Source of the DNA: an uncultured Clostridia bacterium
Lineage (GTDB): Bacteria > Bacillota > Clostridia > TANB77 > CAG-508
Length of the DNA stretch: 13,863 nucleotides
Assembly: GCA_934149115.1 (NCBI GenBank)
Contig: CAKPDW010000037.1
Coordinates: forward strand, 1-13,863
Direction of reading: 5' to 3'
This document shows, one piece after another, positions 4,372 to 12,466 of the stretch. Under the pieces are notes generated by a model. The model ran no database searches and was not told the DNA's origin. It saw only the letters and a list, made by a program, of their open reading frames with translations. The translations under genes and the position numbers were made by a program. Position 1 is the stretch's first letter; each line of letters opens with the position of its first letter.

Positions 4372-5402
4372 AAAACATAATAAAAAAAATAAGTAATCAC
4401 TATGTAACTTTCTTTTTCGTATTTACCATAGGTGCATTCATAATATTGCCAATGTGGTTTACACAAGAATTTCAAATTAATGATGATACACAAAGAATAG
4501 AAATTAATGTTGAAAAACCAAGTTTAGACTTAGGTGTAAAATATAAAGAAATTAATTTATTACATAATAGTGATAATATTGTTGAAACACTCGAATTAGA
4601 TGATTATTTGGTTAATGTAGTTGCAGCAGAAATGCCAGTAGATTATGAATTAGAAGCATTAAAAGCACAGGCAACTGTGGCAAGAACATATACATTATAC
4701 CAAATTGAAAATAGTCATAAACATACTAATGCTGATATATGTGATAATAGTGCATGTTGTCAAGCATGGGTTTCTAAGGAAAAAAGGTTTGAAAGTTGGG
4801 GAGAAAATCAAGAAGAAAAATGGGAGAAGTTACAGACAGCAGTCTATTCAACAGCAGGAGAAATTATTACATATCAAGGAAAACCAATAGATGCATTTTT
4901 TCATTCTAATAGTGGAGGAACAACAGAAATTCCAATAAACGTATGGGGTGGAAGTAATTTTCCATATCTACAAGTAGTAGAAACAAGTGGAGAAGATGAG
5001 TATAGTCAGTATTATTCAGAAGTAGAATATACCAAAGAAGAATTAACAGAAAAAATGAAGCAAAACTATGAAGATTTTTTAATAAATTGGGAAGAACCAA
5101 ATTGTATTGAGATTTTGGAATATACAGAAAGTTCAAGAATAAAAACAATAAAAATTGGAAATAAAAATATTTCAGGAGTAGAAGCAAGAAAAATATTTAG
5201 TTTAAAATCATCTAATTTTACATATGAAATTATAGATAACAAAATAAAATTTAAAGTAATAGGATATGGACATGGAGTAGGATTAAGCCAAACAGGTAGC
5301 AATACTCTAGCAAAGCAAGGGGAAAATTACCAAGAAATAATAAAACATTTTTTTAAAGATATAGAAATAGAAAAAGTAGAAGAAAATCGGAAATTAATAT
5401 AA
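4368..5402 (+). CDS. spoIID: Engulfment peptidoglycan lytic transglycosylase SpoIID
   Basis: A 344-residue protein of normal length. It is anchored by one N-terminal membrane segment (about 13-31) with the enzyme outside the mother-cell membrane, where it trims glycan strands during engulfment together with SpoIIP and SpoIIM. The family core is clear: NVVAAEMPVDYELEALKAQA (83-102) with the likely catalytic E88, the His/Cys zinc-site region HKHTNADICDNSACC (117-131), AFFHSNSGGTTE (177-187) and GYGHGVGLSQTG (299-310). It starts with GTG, overlapping the sigF stop in a GTGA tetranucleotide, with AAAGGAG just upstream, so it is translationally coupled to the spoIIA operon. That is unusual: in Bacillus subtilis spoIID is a separate SigE gene of the mother cell. 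I saw no clear SigE promoter inside the end of sigF. Confidence 0.93.
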   Translation: MKNIIKKISNHYVTFFFVFTIGAFIILPMWFTQEFQINDDTQRIEINVEKPSLDLGVKYKEINLLHNSDNIVETLELDDYLVNVVAAEMPVDYELEALKAQATVARTYTLYQIENSHKHTNADICDNSACCQAWVSKEKRFESWGENQEEKWEKLQTAVYSTAGEIITYQGKPIDAFFHSNSGGTTEIPINVWGGSNFPYLQVVETSGEDEYSQYYSEVEYTKEELTEKMKQNYEDFLINWEEPNCIEILEYTESSRIKTIKIGNKNISGVEARKIFSLKSSNFTYEIIDNKIKFKVIGYGHGVGLSQTGSNTLAKQGENYQEIIKHFFKDIEIEKVEENRKLI

Positions 5403-5432
5403 GGTACAAATTTGAAATTTTATAATTCACCT

Positions 5433-5461
5433 GTATAAATACTCAAAATATGGAAATACTT
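5433..5461 (+). promoter_or_regulatory. SigF-type promoter upstream of spoIIQ
   Basis: GTATA (5433-5437) and GGAAATACTT (5452-5461) match the SigF elements GYWTA and GGNRANANTW. The gap is 14 bp, slightly shorter than the usual 15-16. It ends 29 bp before the spoIIQ start, and spoIIQ is a known SigF target. Confidence 0.6.
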
Positions 5462-5490
5462 GTAATAAATAAAAGATATAGGAGGAGAGT

Positions 5491-6258
5491 ATGAGTAGAG
5501 GAAAGAGATATAAAAGTCAAGAAATAGACAGGAAAAAAATATATTATATGCTAGGAGTAGGAGCATTAACATTATTATTAATTTTTATTTTTGCATTATC
5601 AGGATACAAAGCTAAAAAAGAAGCAAATGATAGAATTGCGCAAATGCAAACAGAAGATAACTTTGATGCAACAATGGTTAGTACATCAGAAGATAAAAGT
5701 ATTAATGAAGTAGCTGAAAATACTGAGCCAGAGAAAATTGCTATAAATACATCAAATACAGAAGCCACTCCCAAAACAGAGAATGTTGTGAAAACACAAG
5801 AAGTGAAAACCACACCAACACCAAAAGTTGAAGAAAAAAAACCAGTAGAATTACATTTTTCTGTTCCAGTAAAAGGAGAAATATTAAAAGATTTTTCAGA
5901 TTCTAATCTAACATATTCTGAAACACTACAAGAATGGACAGTTCATTTAGGAATAGATATAAAAGCAGAAAAAGGAAGCTCAGTTGTTGCTTCTGAAGCT
6001 GGAAAAGTAGAATCAATAAAAAATGATCCAAGATATGGATTAACAGTTACTGTGACACATGAAAATGGATTTAAAACCATATATTCAAATTTACAAACAG
6101 CAGAATTTGTAAGTGAAGGACAAACAGTAGACAAAGGACAGATACTAGGGTCAGTTGGAGATAATGCAGCATTTGAAATAGCAGATGAACCACATTTGCA
6201 TTTTGAAATGATTAAAGATGAAAATAATGTGAACCCAACAGCATATTGGGAAAAATAA
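5491..6258 (+). CDS. spoIIQ: Forespore M23-family engulfment protein SpoIIQ
   Basis: A 255-residue protein with a short cytoplasmic tail, one membrane segment (18-38), a Ser/Thr/Lys-rich linker (about 40-115) and a LytM/M23 domain (about 120-255). In known systems it sits in the forespore membrane and forms a channel and ratchet with SpoIIIAH of the mother cell. Here the zinc site is complete: HLGID (H152, D156) and HLHF (H235, H237), so it could be an active DD-endopeptidase, as in clostridia. The Bacillus subtilis protein has lost a zinc ligand. The start has AGGAGGAG 4-5 nt upstream. It follows spoIID after an 88-bp gap with a SigF-like promoter and is closed by a terminator. Another membrane M23 peptidase is the alternative, but the location after spoIID supports SpoIIQ. 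Confidence 0.88.
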   Translation: MSRGKRYKSQEIDRKKIYYMLGVGALTLLLIFIFALSGYKAKKEANDRIAQMQTEDNFDATMVSTSEDKSINEVAENTEPEKIAINTSNTEATPKTENVVKTQEVKTTPTPKVEEKKPVELHFSVPVKGEILKDFSDSNLTYSETLQEWTVHLGIDIKAEKGSSVVASEAGKVESIKNDPRYGLTVTVTHENGFKTIYSNLQTAEFVSEGQTVDKGQILGSVGDNAAFEIADEPHLHFEMIKDENNVNPTAYWEK

Positions 6259-6280
6259 AAAACAGGATTATTCCTGTTTT
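6259..6280. terminator. Bidirectional terminator between spoIIQ and the PAP2 gene
   Basis: AAAACAGGA (6259-6267) pairs perfectly with TCCTGTTTT (6272-6280) around TTAT. A T-rich tract follows on both strands, so it can end both convergent genes. Confidence 0.9.
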
Positions 6281-6299
6281 CATTTTTCTATATAAATTA

Positions 6300-6833
6300 T
6301 CAAGCGATTTTTTTCTTTTTAAGAAATTTAATAAAGGCAATTAAATAAATTAATCCTATGATAAAGCCAGCAATTACATCAGTAGCATAGTGTACACCCA
6401 AGTATATTCTACTAATTCCAACAAAGAAAATAACAATAGAAAGAATACCAACTAGAAAATTTTTTAATTTTTTATTATTAATATTTTTTATAATATAGTA
6501 AATAATTAACCCATAAAAAATTGTTGAAATCATAGTATGACCACTAGGAAAACTATATGAAGATTCAGAAGTCAAAAGCATTGTTTCAGAAGGTCGAGGT
6601 CTTCGTATAATTATTTTTAATAAATTATTTAAAATAGTACCAAATAAACAAGAAATTGCAAAAATAAAGAAATATTTTTTATTTTTTATTAATATAGCAA
6701 CACATGCAATTCCTGTAATAATAACAATAGTAGAACCAAGAGTGGTTATCAACTTCATTATTAAAGTCATTGCAGAAGTGGGCTTAAAAATTGACATTAT
6801 AAATTGATAAATAGATAAATCAAAAGAAGTCAT
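6300..6833 (-). CDS. PAP2-family membrane lipid phosphatase
   Basis: A 177-residue integral membrane protein with about five to six hydrophobic segments. It carries the three signatures of the PAP2 acid phosphatase family: KIIIRRPRP (K73-x6-R80-P81), SFPSGHT (H99) and SRIYLGVHYATD (R142, nucleophile-activating H148 and D152). The order is intact, so it should remove a phosphate from a lipid substrate on the outer face of the membrane. Candidate substrates are undecaprenyl pyrophosphate (BcrC type) or phosphatidylglycerol phosphate (PgpB type); sequence alone does not choose. The start has AGAAAGGA 8 nt upstream. It converges on spoIIQ and shares its terminator. A -10-like TATAAT lies about 35-45 bp upstream but no good -35 was found. 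Confidence 0.88.
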   Translation of the reverse strand: MTSFDLSIYQFIMSIFKPTSAMTLIMKLITTLGSTIVIITGIACVAILIKNKKYFFIFAISCLFGTILNNLLKIIIRRPRPSETMLLTSESSYSFPSGHTMISTIFYGLIIYYIIKNINNKKLKNFLVGILSIVIFFVGISRIYLGVHYATDVIAGFIIGLIYLIAFIKFLKKKKIA

Positions 6834-6925
6834 AATTCAAATCCTTTCTATAAATAATATAAAATTATATTATACAAAACAATAAAAAGCAATAATGCAA
6901 AAAAATAATTTTGACTAACCTATAA

Positions 6926-6950
6926 TTATCCATAATCGGATGACTCTTAA
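6926..6950 (+). repeat. Decayed copy of the 2668-2700 terminator
   Basis: The core at 6928-6947 (ATCCATAATCGGATGACTCT) matches the terminator core at 2676-2696 in all but two positions. The lower stem is not paired here and the T run is lost, so termination is doubtful. It lies just upstream of the first HNH promoter. Confidence 0.4.
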
Positions 6951-6953
6951 ACA

Positions 6954-6982
6954 TTGATTTTAATTAAAAATGATGATAAACT
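6954..6982 (+). promoter_or_regulatory. Promoter of the first HNH gene
   Basis: TTGATT (6954-6959), a 17-bp spacer, TAAACT (6977-6982) preceded by TGA. The spacer is nearly the same as that of the second HNH gene promoter (7739-7767), so the promoter was duplicated with the gene. Confidence 0.62.
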
Positions 6983-7010
6983 AAAAAAATCAATGATAGG
7001 AGGTGTTTAT

Positions 7011-7676
7011 ATGATTATAGAAATACCAGAAAAATTTTATAAACAAATAACACGGGATAAGTATGTTAAAGTAGAAAATGGTATTCTTGAAATTCATGGC
7101 TTTTGGAATTTTAAACGGCTAATGGTTGATATAGCATATGAAATAAAAGGAAAAGAAAAATGTTATTATTGTAAAAAAAGAATTTATGATTCGCAAGTTA
7201 CAATAGATCACCTTTTCCCAGAAGCATATGGAGGAATATCAGTACCAAACAATTTAGTTCCAACATGCAAACGGTGTAATAATGAAAAAGCAGATATGAA
7301 TGAACAAGAATATAATGAATGGAGGAGTATACGAGATTCATTAAGAAGAAAAGAATATTATGTAAAAATAACCCAAAGTAAAGTAGCAAGAAAATTTAGT
7401 AGTGATATTAAGCGAACATTTGATGTTCCAGAAGAATGGATAACTTATACAAGTTTAAGTAATATTTATAGTTTAGAAAAGAAAAAAATTAAAACTGGAA
7501 AAACTTATAAAAAGATTTACAATTTCATAAAAAAGTATGAGAAAGTTCCAAGAATATTAGTAGTATCAAGAAACAATGTTCTGTTAGATGGGAAAATTGT
7601 ATATGATGTATGTGAAGACCTTGAATTAGAAAGCATACCAGTAATAATACTAGAAAACGTAGTAGCTTATGAATAA
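7011..7676 (+). CDS. HNH endonuclease-like protein with ParB-like C-terminus, copy 1
   Basis: A 221-residue protein. Start ATG 7011 was chosen over an upstream in-frame TTG because AGGAGG lies 7-8 nt before it and the second copy starts the same way (MIIE-P). An N-terminal segment (1-48) precedes a zinc-supported HNH domain: CYYC (51-54), TIDHLFP (64-70, with D66 and H67), N81 and CKRCN (86-90). A basic middle region follows. The C-terminal part (about 170-221), with VPRILVVSRNNVLLDG and ESIPVIILENV, resembles the core of ParB-like domains. The HNH motif implies metal-dependent DNA nicking or cleavage, but the target is unknown. It has no operon partner; its paralogue follows 127 bp downstream with a separate promoter. 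A homing, defence or repair role are all possible. Confidence 0.78.
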   Translation: MIIEIPEKFYKQITRDKYVKVENGILEIHGFWNFKRLMVDIAYEIKGKEKCYYCKKRIYDSQVTIDHLFPEAYGGISVPNNLVPTCKRCNNEKADMNEQEYNEWRSIRDSLRRKEYYVKITQSKVARKFSSDIKRTFDVPEEWITYTSLSNIYSLEKKKIKTGKTYKKIYNFIKKYEKVPRILVVSRNNVLLDGKIVYDVCEDLELESIPVIILENVVAYE

Positions 7677-7697
7677 AAATAATTATTTAATATTAAA

Positions 7698-7719
7698 AGC
7701 CCTAGCAATTGCTGGGGCT
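7698..7719. terminator. Hairpin between the HNH genes, possible terminator
   Basis: A 22-bp near-perfect inverted repeat: AGCCCTAGC (7698-7706) pairs with GCTGGGGCT (7711-7719) with one G-U pair and an AATT loop. It lies 22 bp after the stop codon of copy 1. No proper T run follows on either strand. Confidence 0.55.
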
Positions 7720-7738
7720 AAAATATTTAAAAAGAATG

Positions 7739-7767
7739 TTGCTTTTAATAAAAAATCATGATAGTAT
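7739..7767 (+). promoter_or_regulatory. Promoter of the second HNH gene
   Basis: TTGCTT (7739-7744), a 17-bp spacer, TAGTAT (7762-7767) preceded by TGA. It lies 36 bp before the start codon, and its sequence aligns with the promoter of copy 1. Confidence 0.65.
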
Positions 7768-7803
7768 AAAAACAACTTGTGATATACATTAGGAGGGATT
7801 CAT

Positions 7804-8469
7804 ATGATTATAGAATTACCACAAATGTTTTACAAAGAGTCCGGACGGAATAAATATGTAATTGTAAAAAACGGAATATTAGAAATCCATGGAACTTGGG
7901 GATTTGAAGAACTAATGATAGAAATAACATACTTGTTAAAAGGAAAAAGACAATGTTATTTTTGCAAAAGAGAAGTAAATCCTAAAAAAATAACAATTGA
8001 TCATTTGTTTCCAACAGATTTTGGAGGAATGACAATTACAAGTAATCTTGAGCCAGCATGTTCAAATTGTAATAGCACAAAAACAAATATGAACGAGTAT
8101 GAATATGCTATCTGGCGAAAAATACCTAAAGCTCAAGATAAAAAGAAATTCTATCAAAAAACAGTTGAAAAGAAACGGGCAAAAAAGTATTGCTCAACAG
8201 AAGAATGGTTTGACCTACCAAATAAATGGGTAGAATACAGCAAACTAGACAGTTTAAAGATTAATTTTAAATTACAGAAAAAGAGTAGTAGAAAGTTTCA
8301 AAGAATGGTTAAATTTGCTCAAAAATATCACAAGTTGCCAAGAACTATAGTAATTTCAAAAAATAATTATGTACTTGAAGGAGCTACAGCATATCAAGTA
8401 GCAAAAGAAATGGGATTTCAAACAGTTCCTGTTACTGTACTAGAAAATGTCGTATTATATAAGGACTAA
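7804..8469 (+). CDS. HNH endonuclease-like protein with ParB-like C-terminus, copy 2
   Basis: A 221-residue paralogue of the preceding protein, identical in length and domain order. About half of the first 100 residues are the same by my hand count, and fewer after that. The HNH elements are CYFC (51-54), TIDHLFP (64-70), N81 and CSNCN (86-90), all conserved. The C-terminal segment LPRTIVISKNNYVLEG with ATAYQVAKEMGFQTVPV (194-210) shows the ParB-like pattern more clearly than copy 1. The middle region (105-165) has diverged most and includes a different basic stretch, which may mean different DNA targets. AGGAGGG lies 6 nt before ATG. An 11-bp terminator hairpin follows. The biological role is not known to me. 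Confidence 0.78.
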   Translation: MIIELPQMFYKESGRNKYVIVKNGILEIHGTWGFEELMIEITYLLKGKRQCYFCKREVNPKKITIDHLFPTDFGGMTITSNLEPACSNCNSTKTNMNEYEYAIWRKIPKAQDKKKFYQKTVEKKRAKKYCSTEEWFDLPNKWVEYSKLDSLKINFKLQKKSSRKFQRMVKFAQKYHKLPRTIVISKNNYVLEGATAYQVAKEMGFQTVPVTVLENVVLYKD

Positions 8470-8476
8470 AAAGCAT

Positions 8477-8502
8477 AGGATCTTAACGCTTGTTAAGATC
8501 CT
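8477..8502 (+). terminator. Terminator hairpin after the second HNH gene
   Basis: Perfect 11-bp stem AGGATCTTAAC (8477-8487) with GTTAAGATCCT (8492-8502) and a GCTT loop. The following sequence is only partly T-rich (TTAAATATTATT). Confidence 0.75.
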
Positions 8503-8511
8503 TAAATATTA

Positions 8512-8540
8512 TTGTAACATTTAAGAAAGACTGATATAAT
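8512..8540 (+). promoter_or_regulatory. SigA-type promoter of the DUF3006-addA operon
   Basis: TTGTAA (8512-8517), a 17-bp spacer, TATAAT (8535-8540) preceded by TGA. It lies 33 bp before the start codon at 8574. Confidence 0.75.
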
Positions 8541-8573
8541 ATCAAAGAAACTAAGAGAAAGGTTTTGAAAAAA

Positions 8574-8789
8574 ATGAAATATATAATAGATAGAATAGAA
8601 AATGATATCGTAATTTGTGAAAACCAAGAAAGTAAAGCAATGGAGAATTTCCCTAAAAACTTATTTCCAAGTGAAATAAAAGATGGGGATGTTGTAATAA
8701 AAGAAAATGATAAATTTATAATAGATAAAGCAGAAACAAAAGAGAAGAAAAAAGCAATTGAAGAATTAATGAAAAAACTAATGAAATAA
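8574..8789 (+). CDS. DUF3006-type small protein
   Basis: A 71-residue acidic and lysine-rich protein starting MKYIIDRIENDIVICEN. The opening is typical of DUF3006 proteins (a short beta-rich fold: YIIDRIE-x-D, then FP at 34-35, then DGDVV at 40-44). ATG 8574 is preferred to the in-frame TTG at 8565, since the family starts with M-x-YIIDRIE and the TTG would lie only 2 nt from the AGAAAGG ribosome binding site. There is no membrane segment. It is 17 bp upstream of addA and shares its promoter, so it is co-transcribed. The family has no established function that I know. Its pairing with addA may be chance. Confidence 0.72.
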   Translation: MKYIIDRIENDIVICENQESKAMENFPKNLFPSEIKDGDVVIKENDKFIIDKAETKEKKKAIEELMKKLMK

Positions 8790-8806
8790 AGAGAGGAATA
8801 TAAATA

Positions 8807-11800
8807 ATGGGAACTAAATGGACACCAGAACAATTAAGTGCAATAACTCAAAAAGGTAATAACATATTAGTAGCAGCTGCTGCCGGAAGCGGAAAGACTA
8901 CAGTATTAGTAGAAAGAATAATCAGAAAAATTATAGATGAAAAAGTTGATATAGATAAAATATTAGTTGTAACATTTACTAATGCAGCAGCTTCAGAAAT
9001 GAGAGAAAGAATACTAAATGCTTTATACCAAAAAATTGATGAAGACCCACTAAATCAACGATTAAGAAAGCAAATAGTATTACTTAATAAAGCAAGTATA
9101 TGTACAATAGATTCATTTTGTTTAGATATAATAAGAAACAATTTTTTTGAAATAGGAGCATCATCTAATTTTAGAATAGCTGATAATACAGAATTAGAAC
9201 TATTAAAACAAGAAGCAATAGAAGAAACTTTTGAAGATTTGTACTTAGCAAATGATGAAGATTTTAATAAATTAATTGAGTTATATGCAGGATATAAAGA
9301 TGATGAGAATTTGAAAAATATTATTTTAAAAATTCATAAATACATACAAAGTGCACCATTCCCAGAAGATTGGCTAGAAGAAAAAACAGAAAAGTTTAAT
9401 CCAAAAGATGTAACTAATTTTGCAGAAACCGAATGGGGAAAAATCATATTAAGAAATTATGAAGATGAATTATTAAATGCAATTCAAGTATTAGAAGGTT
9501 GTAAAAAACAATTAGATAGAATAACAGAATTAGCAAAATTTTCACTTGTTATTGCAGATGATATAAATCAATTAAAATTTCTTAAACAAAATTTAAACAA
9601 TTGGGATACAGCGTATCAAATTGCACAAAATTTAAAATTCAAAACATGGCCATCAGACAAAAAAATAATAAGTAACTTAAAAGAAGAAACAAAAAAAGCA
9701 AGAGATAATGTAAAGAAAAGAATAAATAAGATAACACCTATAACATTTGGATATACAACACAAGAAGCAATAGAAGATATTAAGCAAATGTATCCAATAC
9801 TAGAAAAAATAAAAGAAGTCGTAATAAAATACACAGAAAAATTTACAGAAAAAAAATCAAGCAAAAATATAATGGATTTCAGTGATATTGAGCATTATGC
9901 ACTAAAAATATTATTACAGAAAGATGAAAATGGAAAATACCAAAAAACAGAAGTAGCAAAAAAATATGAAGCAAAATTTAAAGAAATCGCAATTGATGAA
10001 TACCAAGACAGTAATTTAGTTCAGGAATATATTTTAACATCAGTATCAAACAATGAAAATATATTTATGGTTGGAGATGTAAAGCAGAGTATATATAGGT
10101 TTAGACAAGCAAAACCAGAATTATTTTTAGATAAATATGAAAATTATGGAGACGAACCAAATGAACTTGGACAAAAAATTAAACTATTTAAAAACTTTAG
10201 AAGTAGAGAAAATATATTAAATACAACTAATTTAATATTTGAAGATATAATGAGAAAAAGTTTTGGAGAAATAGAATATAATGAAAGTGAATACTTGAAT
10301 TTAGGAGCAAATTATGAAGAACCAGAACAAGAAGTAGAATATGCAGGAAAAACAGAACTCAATATAATAGATTTAAAAGAAGAAGTTGATGAAGAATCAG
10401 AAGAAAACGAACAAGCAGAATTACTTGAAAAAGCAGAAGTAGAAGCAAAATTTGTTGCAAGTAGAATCAAACAACTAATAGATTCAAAATATCAAGTATA
10501 TGATAGAAAAAAAGGATACAGAAATATAACATATAGAGATATTGTAATTTTATTAAGGGCCACAGCAAATACAGCTAATATCTTTGAAAAAGAATTATTA
10601 AATCTAGGAATACCAGTATTTAGTGATCAGGCTGAAAATTATTTAGAATCAATAGAAATTAGAACAATAACATCTTTATTAAAAATAATAGATAATCCAT
10701 ATAGAGACATTCCATTAGTAACAGTAATGAGATCTATAATAGGAAATTTCACAGATAATGAGTTAATAGAAATTAGATTAACAAAAAAAGAAGGAAGTTT
10801 CTATGATTCTTTAAAAGAAGCAATGATATCAAAAGAAATAAATGAAAATTTAAAAAATAAAGTCAAAAAATTTGTAGAGCAATTAAAAGAGTGGAGAGAA
10901 GAAGAAAAATATTTACCACTAAACGAGTTTATCCTAAAAATATATAATGAAACAGATTATTATAATTATGTAAGATTAATGCCAAATGGACAAGTAAGAA
11001 AAGCAAACTTAAAAATGTTATTAGACAGAGCAAAAGACTATGAAAGAATAAGTTTTAAAGGACTATTCAATTTTATAAGATATTTAGAAAAAATAAAACA
11101 AAGTAATAGTGATTTGGCTTCAGCAAAACTTATCGGAGAAAATGAAGATGTCGTAAGAATTATGAGTATTCATAAAAGTAAAGGACTAGAATTCCCAGTT
11201 GCAATAATTTCAAGAGCAGATAAAAAGTTTAATCAAAGAGAGTTAAACGAAGCAATACTATTACACCAAGATTTAGGCTTCGGAATGCAGTATATAAATA
11301 ATGAAAGAAAAATTGAATATACAACAGCAACAAAAGAAGCAATAAAAATAAAAACAGCTGAAGAATCAATTGCAGAAGAAATGAGAATTCTTTATGTAGC
11401 ATTAACAAGAGCAAAAGAAAAATTAATAATAACAGGAGTAGAAAAAGATTTTGAAAAATCAATAGAACAAAAGAAAGAATTAGTAGAAATACATGAAAAA
11501 GAAAATGGAAAAATAAACCATTTACTACTTAAAAAATATTTAAGTTACTTAGATTGGATTGAGCTTGCTTATTTAAATCATGAAGACATAGAAAATCATA
11601 TAACTCTTAGAAAAATAAATAAAAAAGAAATATTAACAGAAGAAGAAACAGAAGAAGCAAAACAAAAAGAATTAATAAATGAAGAAGATATAGATTACAA
11701 GAAAATCGAAGAAATATTAAATTGGAAATATAAATATGAAGATGTAACAAATATACAAAGCAAAATGAGCGTAACCAAGATAAAAGAATTGAAAAATCAA

Positions 11801-12373
11801 GAAGAAAAATATCAAAAACAATTAGAAATAAAACCTAAATTTATGATAGAAAATGCAAAAATATCTTCTGCAGAAAAAGGAACAATAATACATTTAATAT
11901 TACAAAAACTAGATTTTAGAAAAAGTTATGATAAAGAAGAGTTTGAAGATTTTATAGAAAATTTGCAAAAAAAGAATTTAATAACAAAAGAACAAAAAGA
12001 AACAATAGACAAAGAAAAAATATACAAAATGATTAATTCAGAATTTATAAAATCTATAAAAGATGCCAAAGAAATTCATAAAGAAGTACCTTTTTATACA
12101 TATGCAAATACAAAAGAGATATATAATACAGAAAATTCTGAAAATATATTAGTACAGGGAATAATAGATTTATATTACATTAATAAAAATGATGAAATAA
12201 TATTAGTAGATTATAAAACAGATTATACAAAAGATTCAGCAGAAGAACTTGTAAAAAAATATGAAGTTCAGTTAAAAATATATAAAAAAGCATTAGAGGA
12301 ATCACTAAATAAAAAAGTAAAAAAAGCATTTATATATTCAATATACTTAAACCAGAAAATAGAAATAAAATGA
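8807..12373 (+). CDS. addA: ATP-dependent helicase-nuclease subunit AddA
   Basis: An 1188-residue protein, the usual AddA size. With AddB it processes DNA double-strand ends for recombination repair. It opens with a UvrD-type helicase: Walker A AAAAGSGKTT (23-32, K30), VTFTNAAASEMRERI, TIDSFC, the Walker B-type DEYQD (397-401), GDVKQSIYRFR (423-433), IHKSKGLEFP (788-797) and YVALTRAKEKL (863-873). The C-terminal RecB-family nuclease has GTIIHLIL (1025-1032, H1029), GIIDL (D1121) and LVDYKT (D1135, K1137), all catalytic positions intact. The start has GAGAGG about 10 nt before ATG. addB, usually the upstream partner, is absent here; a DUF3006 gene takes that place. The codon pattern is heavily AT-rich like the sporulation genes, so it looks native. 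Confidence 0.95.
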   Translation: MGTKWTPEQLSAITQKGNNILVAAAAGSGKTTVLVERIIRKIIDEKVDIDKILVVTFTNAAASEMRERILNALYQKIDEDPLNQRLRKQIVLLNKASICTIDSFCLDIIRNNFFEIGASSNFRIADNTELELLKQEAIEETFEDLYLANDEDFNKLIELYAGYKDDENLKNIILKIHKYIQSAPFPEDWLEEKTEKFNPKDVTNFAETEWGKIILRNYEDELLNAIQVLEGCKKQLDRITELAKFSLVIADDINQLKFLKQNLNNWDTAYQIAQNLKFKTWPSDKKIISNLKEETKKARDNVKKRINKITPITFGYTTQEAIEDIKQMYPILEKIKEVVIKYTEKFTEKKSSKNIMDFSDIEHYALKILLQKDENGKYQKTEVAKKYEAKFKEIAIDEYQDSNLVQEYILTSVSNNENIFMVGDVKQSIYRFRQAKPELFLDKYENYGDEPNELGQKIKLFKNFRSRENILNTTNLIFEDIMRKSFGEIEYNESEYLNLGANYEEPEQEVEYAGKTELNIIDLKEEVDEESEENEQAELLEKAEVEAKFVASRIKQLIDSKYQVYDRKKGYRNITYRDIVILLRATANTANIFEKELLNLGIPVFSDQAENYLESIEIRTITSLLKIIDNPYRDIPLVTVMRSIIGNFTDNELIEIRLTKKEGSFYDSLKEAMISKEINENLKNKVKKFVEQLKEWREEEKYLPLNEFILKIYNETDYYNYVRLMPNGQVRKANLKMLLDRAKDYERISFKGLFNFIRYLEKIKQSNSDLASAKLIGENEDVVRIMSIHKSKGLEFPVAIISRADKKFNQRELNEAILLHQDLGFGMQYINNERKIEYTTATKEAIKIKTAEESIAEEMRILYVALTRAKEKLIITGVEKDFEKSIEQKKELVEIHEKENGKINHLLLKKYLSYLDWIELAYLNHEDIENHITLRKINKKEILTEEETEEAKQKELINEEDIDYKKIEEILNWKYKYEDVTNIQSKMSVTKIKELKNQEEKYQKQLEIKPKFMIENAKISSAEKGTIIHLILQKLDFRKSYDKEEFEDFIENLQKKNLITKEQKETIDKEKIYKMINSEFIKSIKDAKEIHKEVPFYTYANTKEIYNTENSENILVQGIIDLYYINKNDEIILVDYKTDYTKDSAEELVKKYEVQLKIYKKALEESLNKKVKKAFIYSIYLNQKIEIK

Positions 12374-12399
12374 TAGAAAAATGTAAAAAAAAACGTGTA

Positions 12400-12428
12400 T
12401 TTACAAGTTATGTAAAGTGTAGTATAAT
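12400..12428 (+). promoter_or_regulatory. SigA-type promoter of the FxLYD membrane protein
   Basis: TTTACA (12400-12405), a 17-bp spacer and a perfect TATAAT (12423-12428), 39 bp before the start codon. It begins 27 bp after the addA stop. Confidence 0.78.
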
Positions 12429-12466
12429 AAAAATAGTTGAAAAAAGGGAAAAAAGAGGAGGAAGCT

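Noticed and set aside
3801..5302. Several minus-strand reading frames of 60-95 residues across sigF and spoIID
   Set aside because: They are antisense shadows rich in Leu, Phe and Ile because of the A-rich coding strand; none has a ribosome binding site.
6954..7010. In-frame TTG start 19 codons upstream of the first HNH gene
   Set aside because: No ribosome binding site; the position is the -35 of the promoter, and the paralogue starts at the equivalent of 7011.
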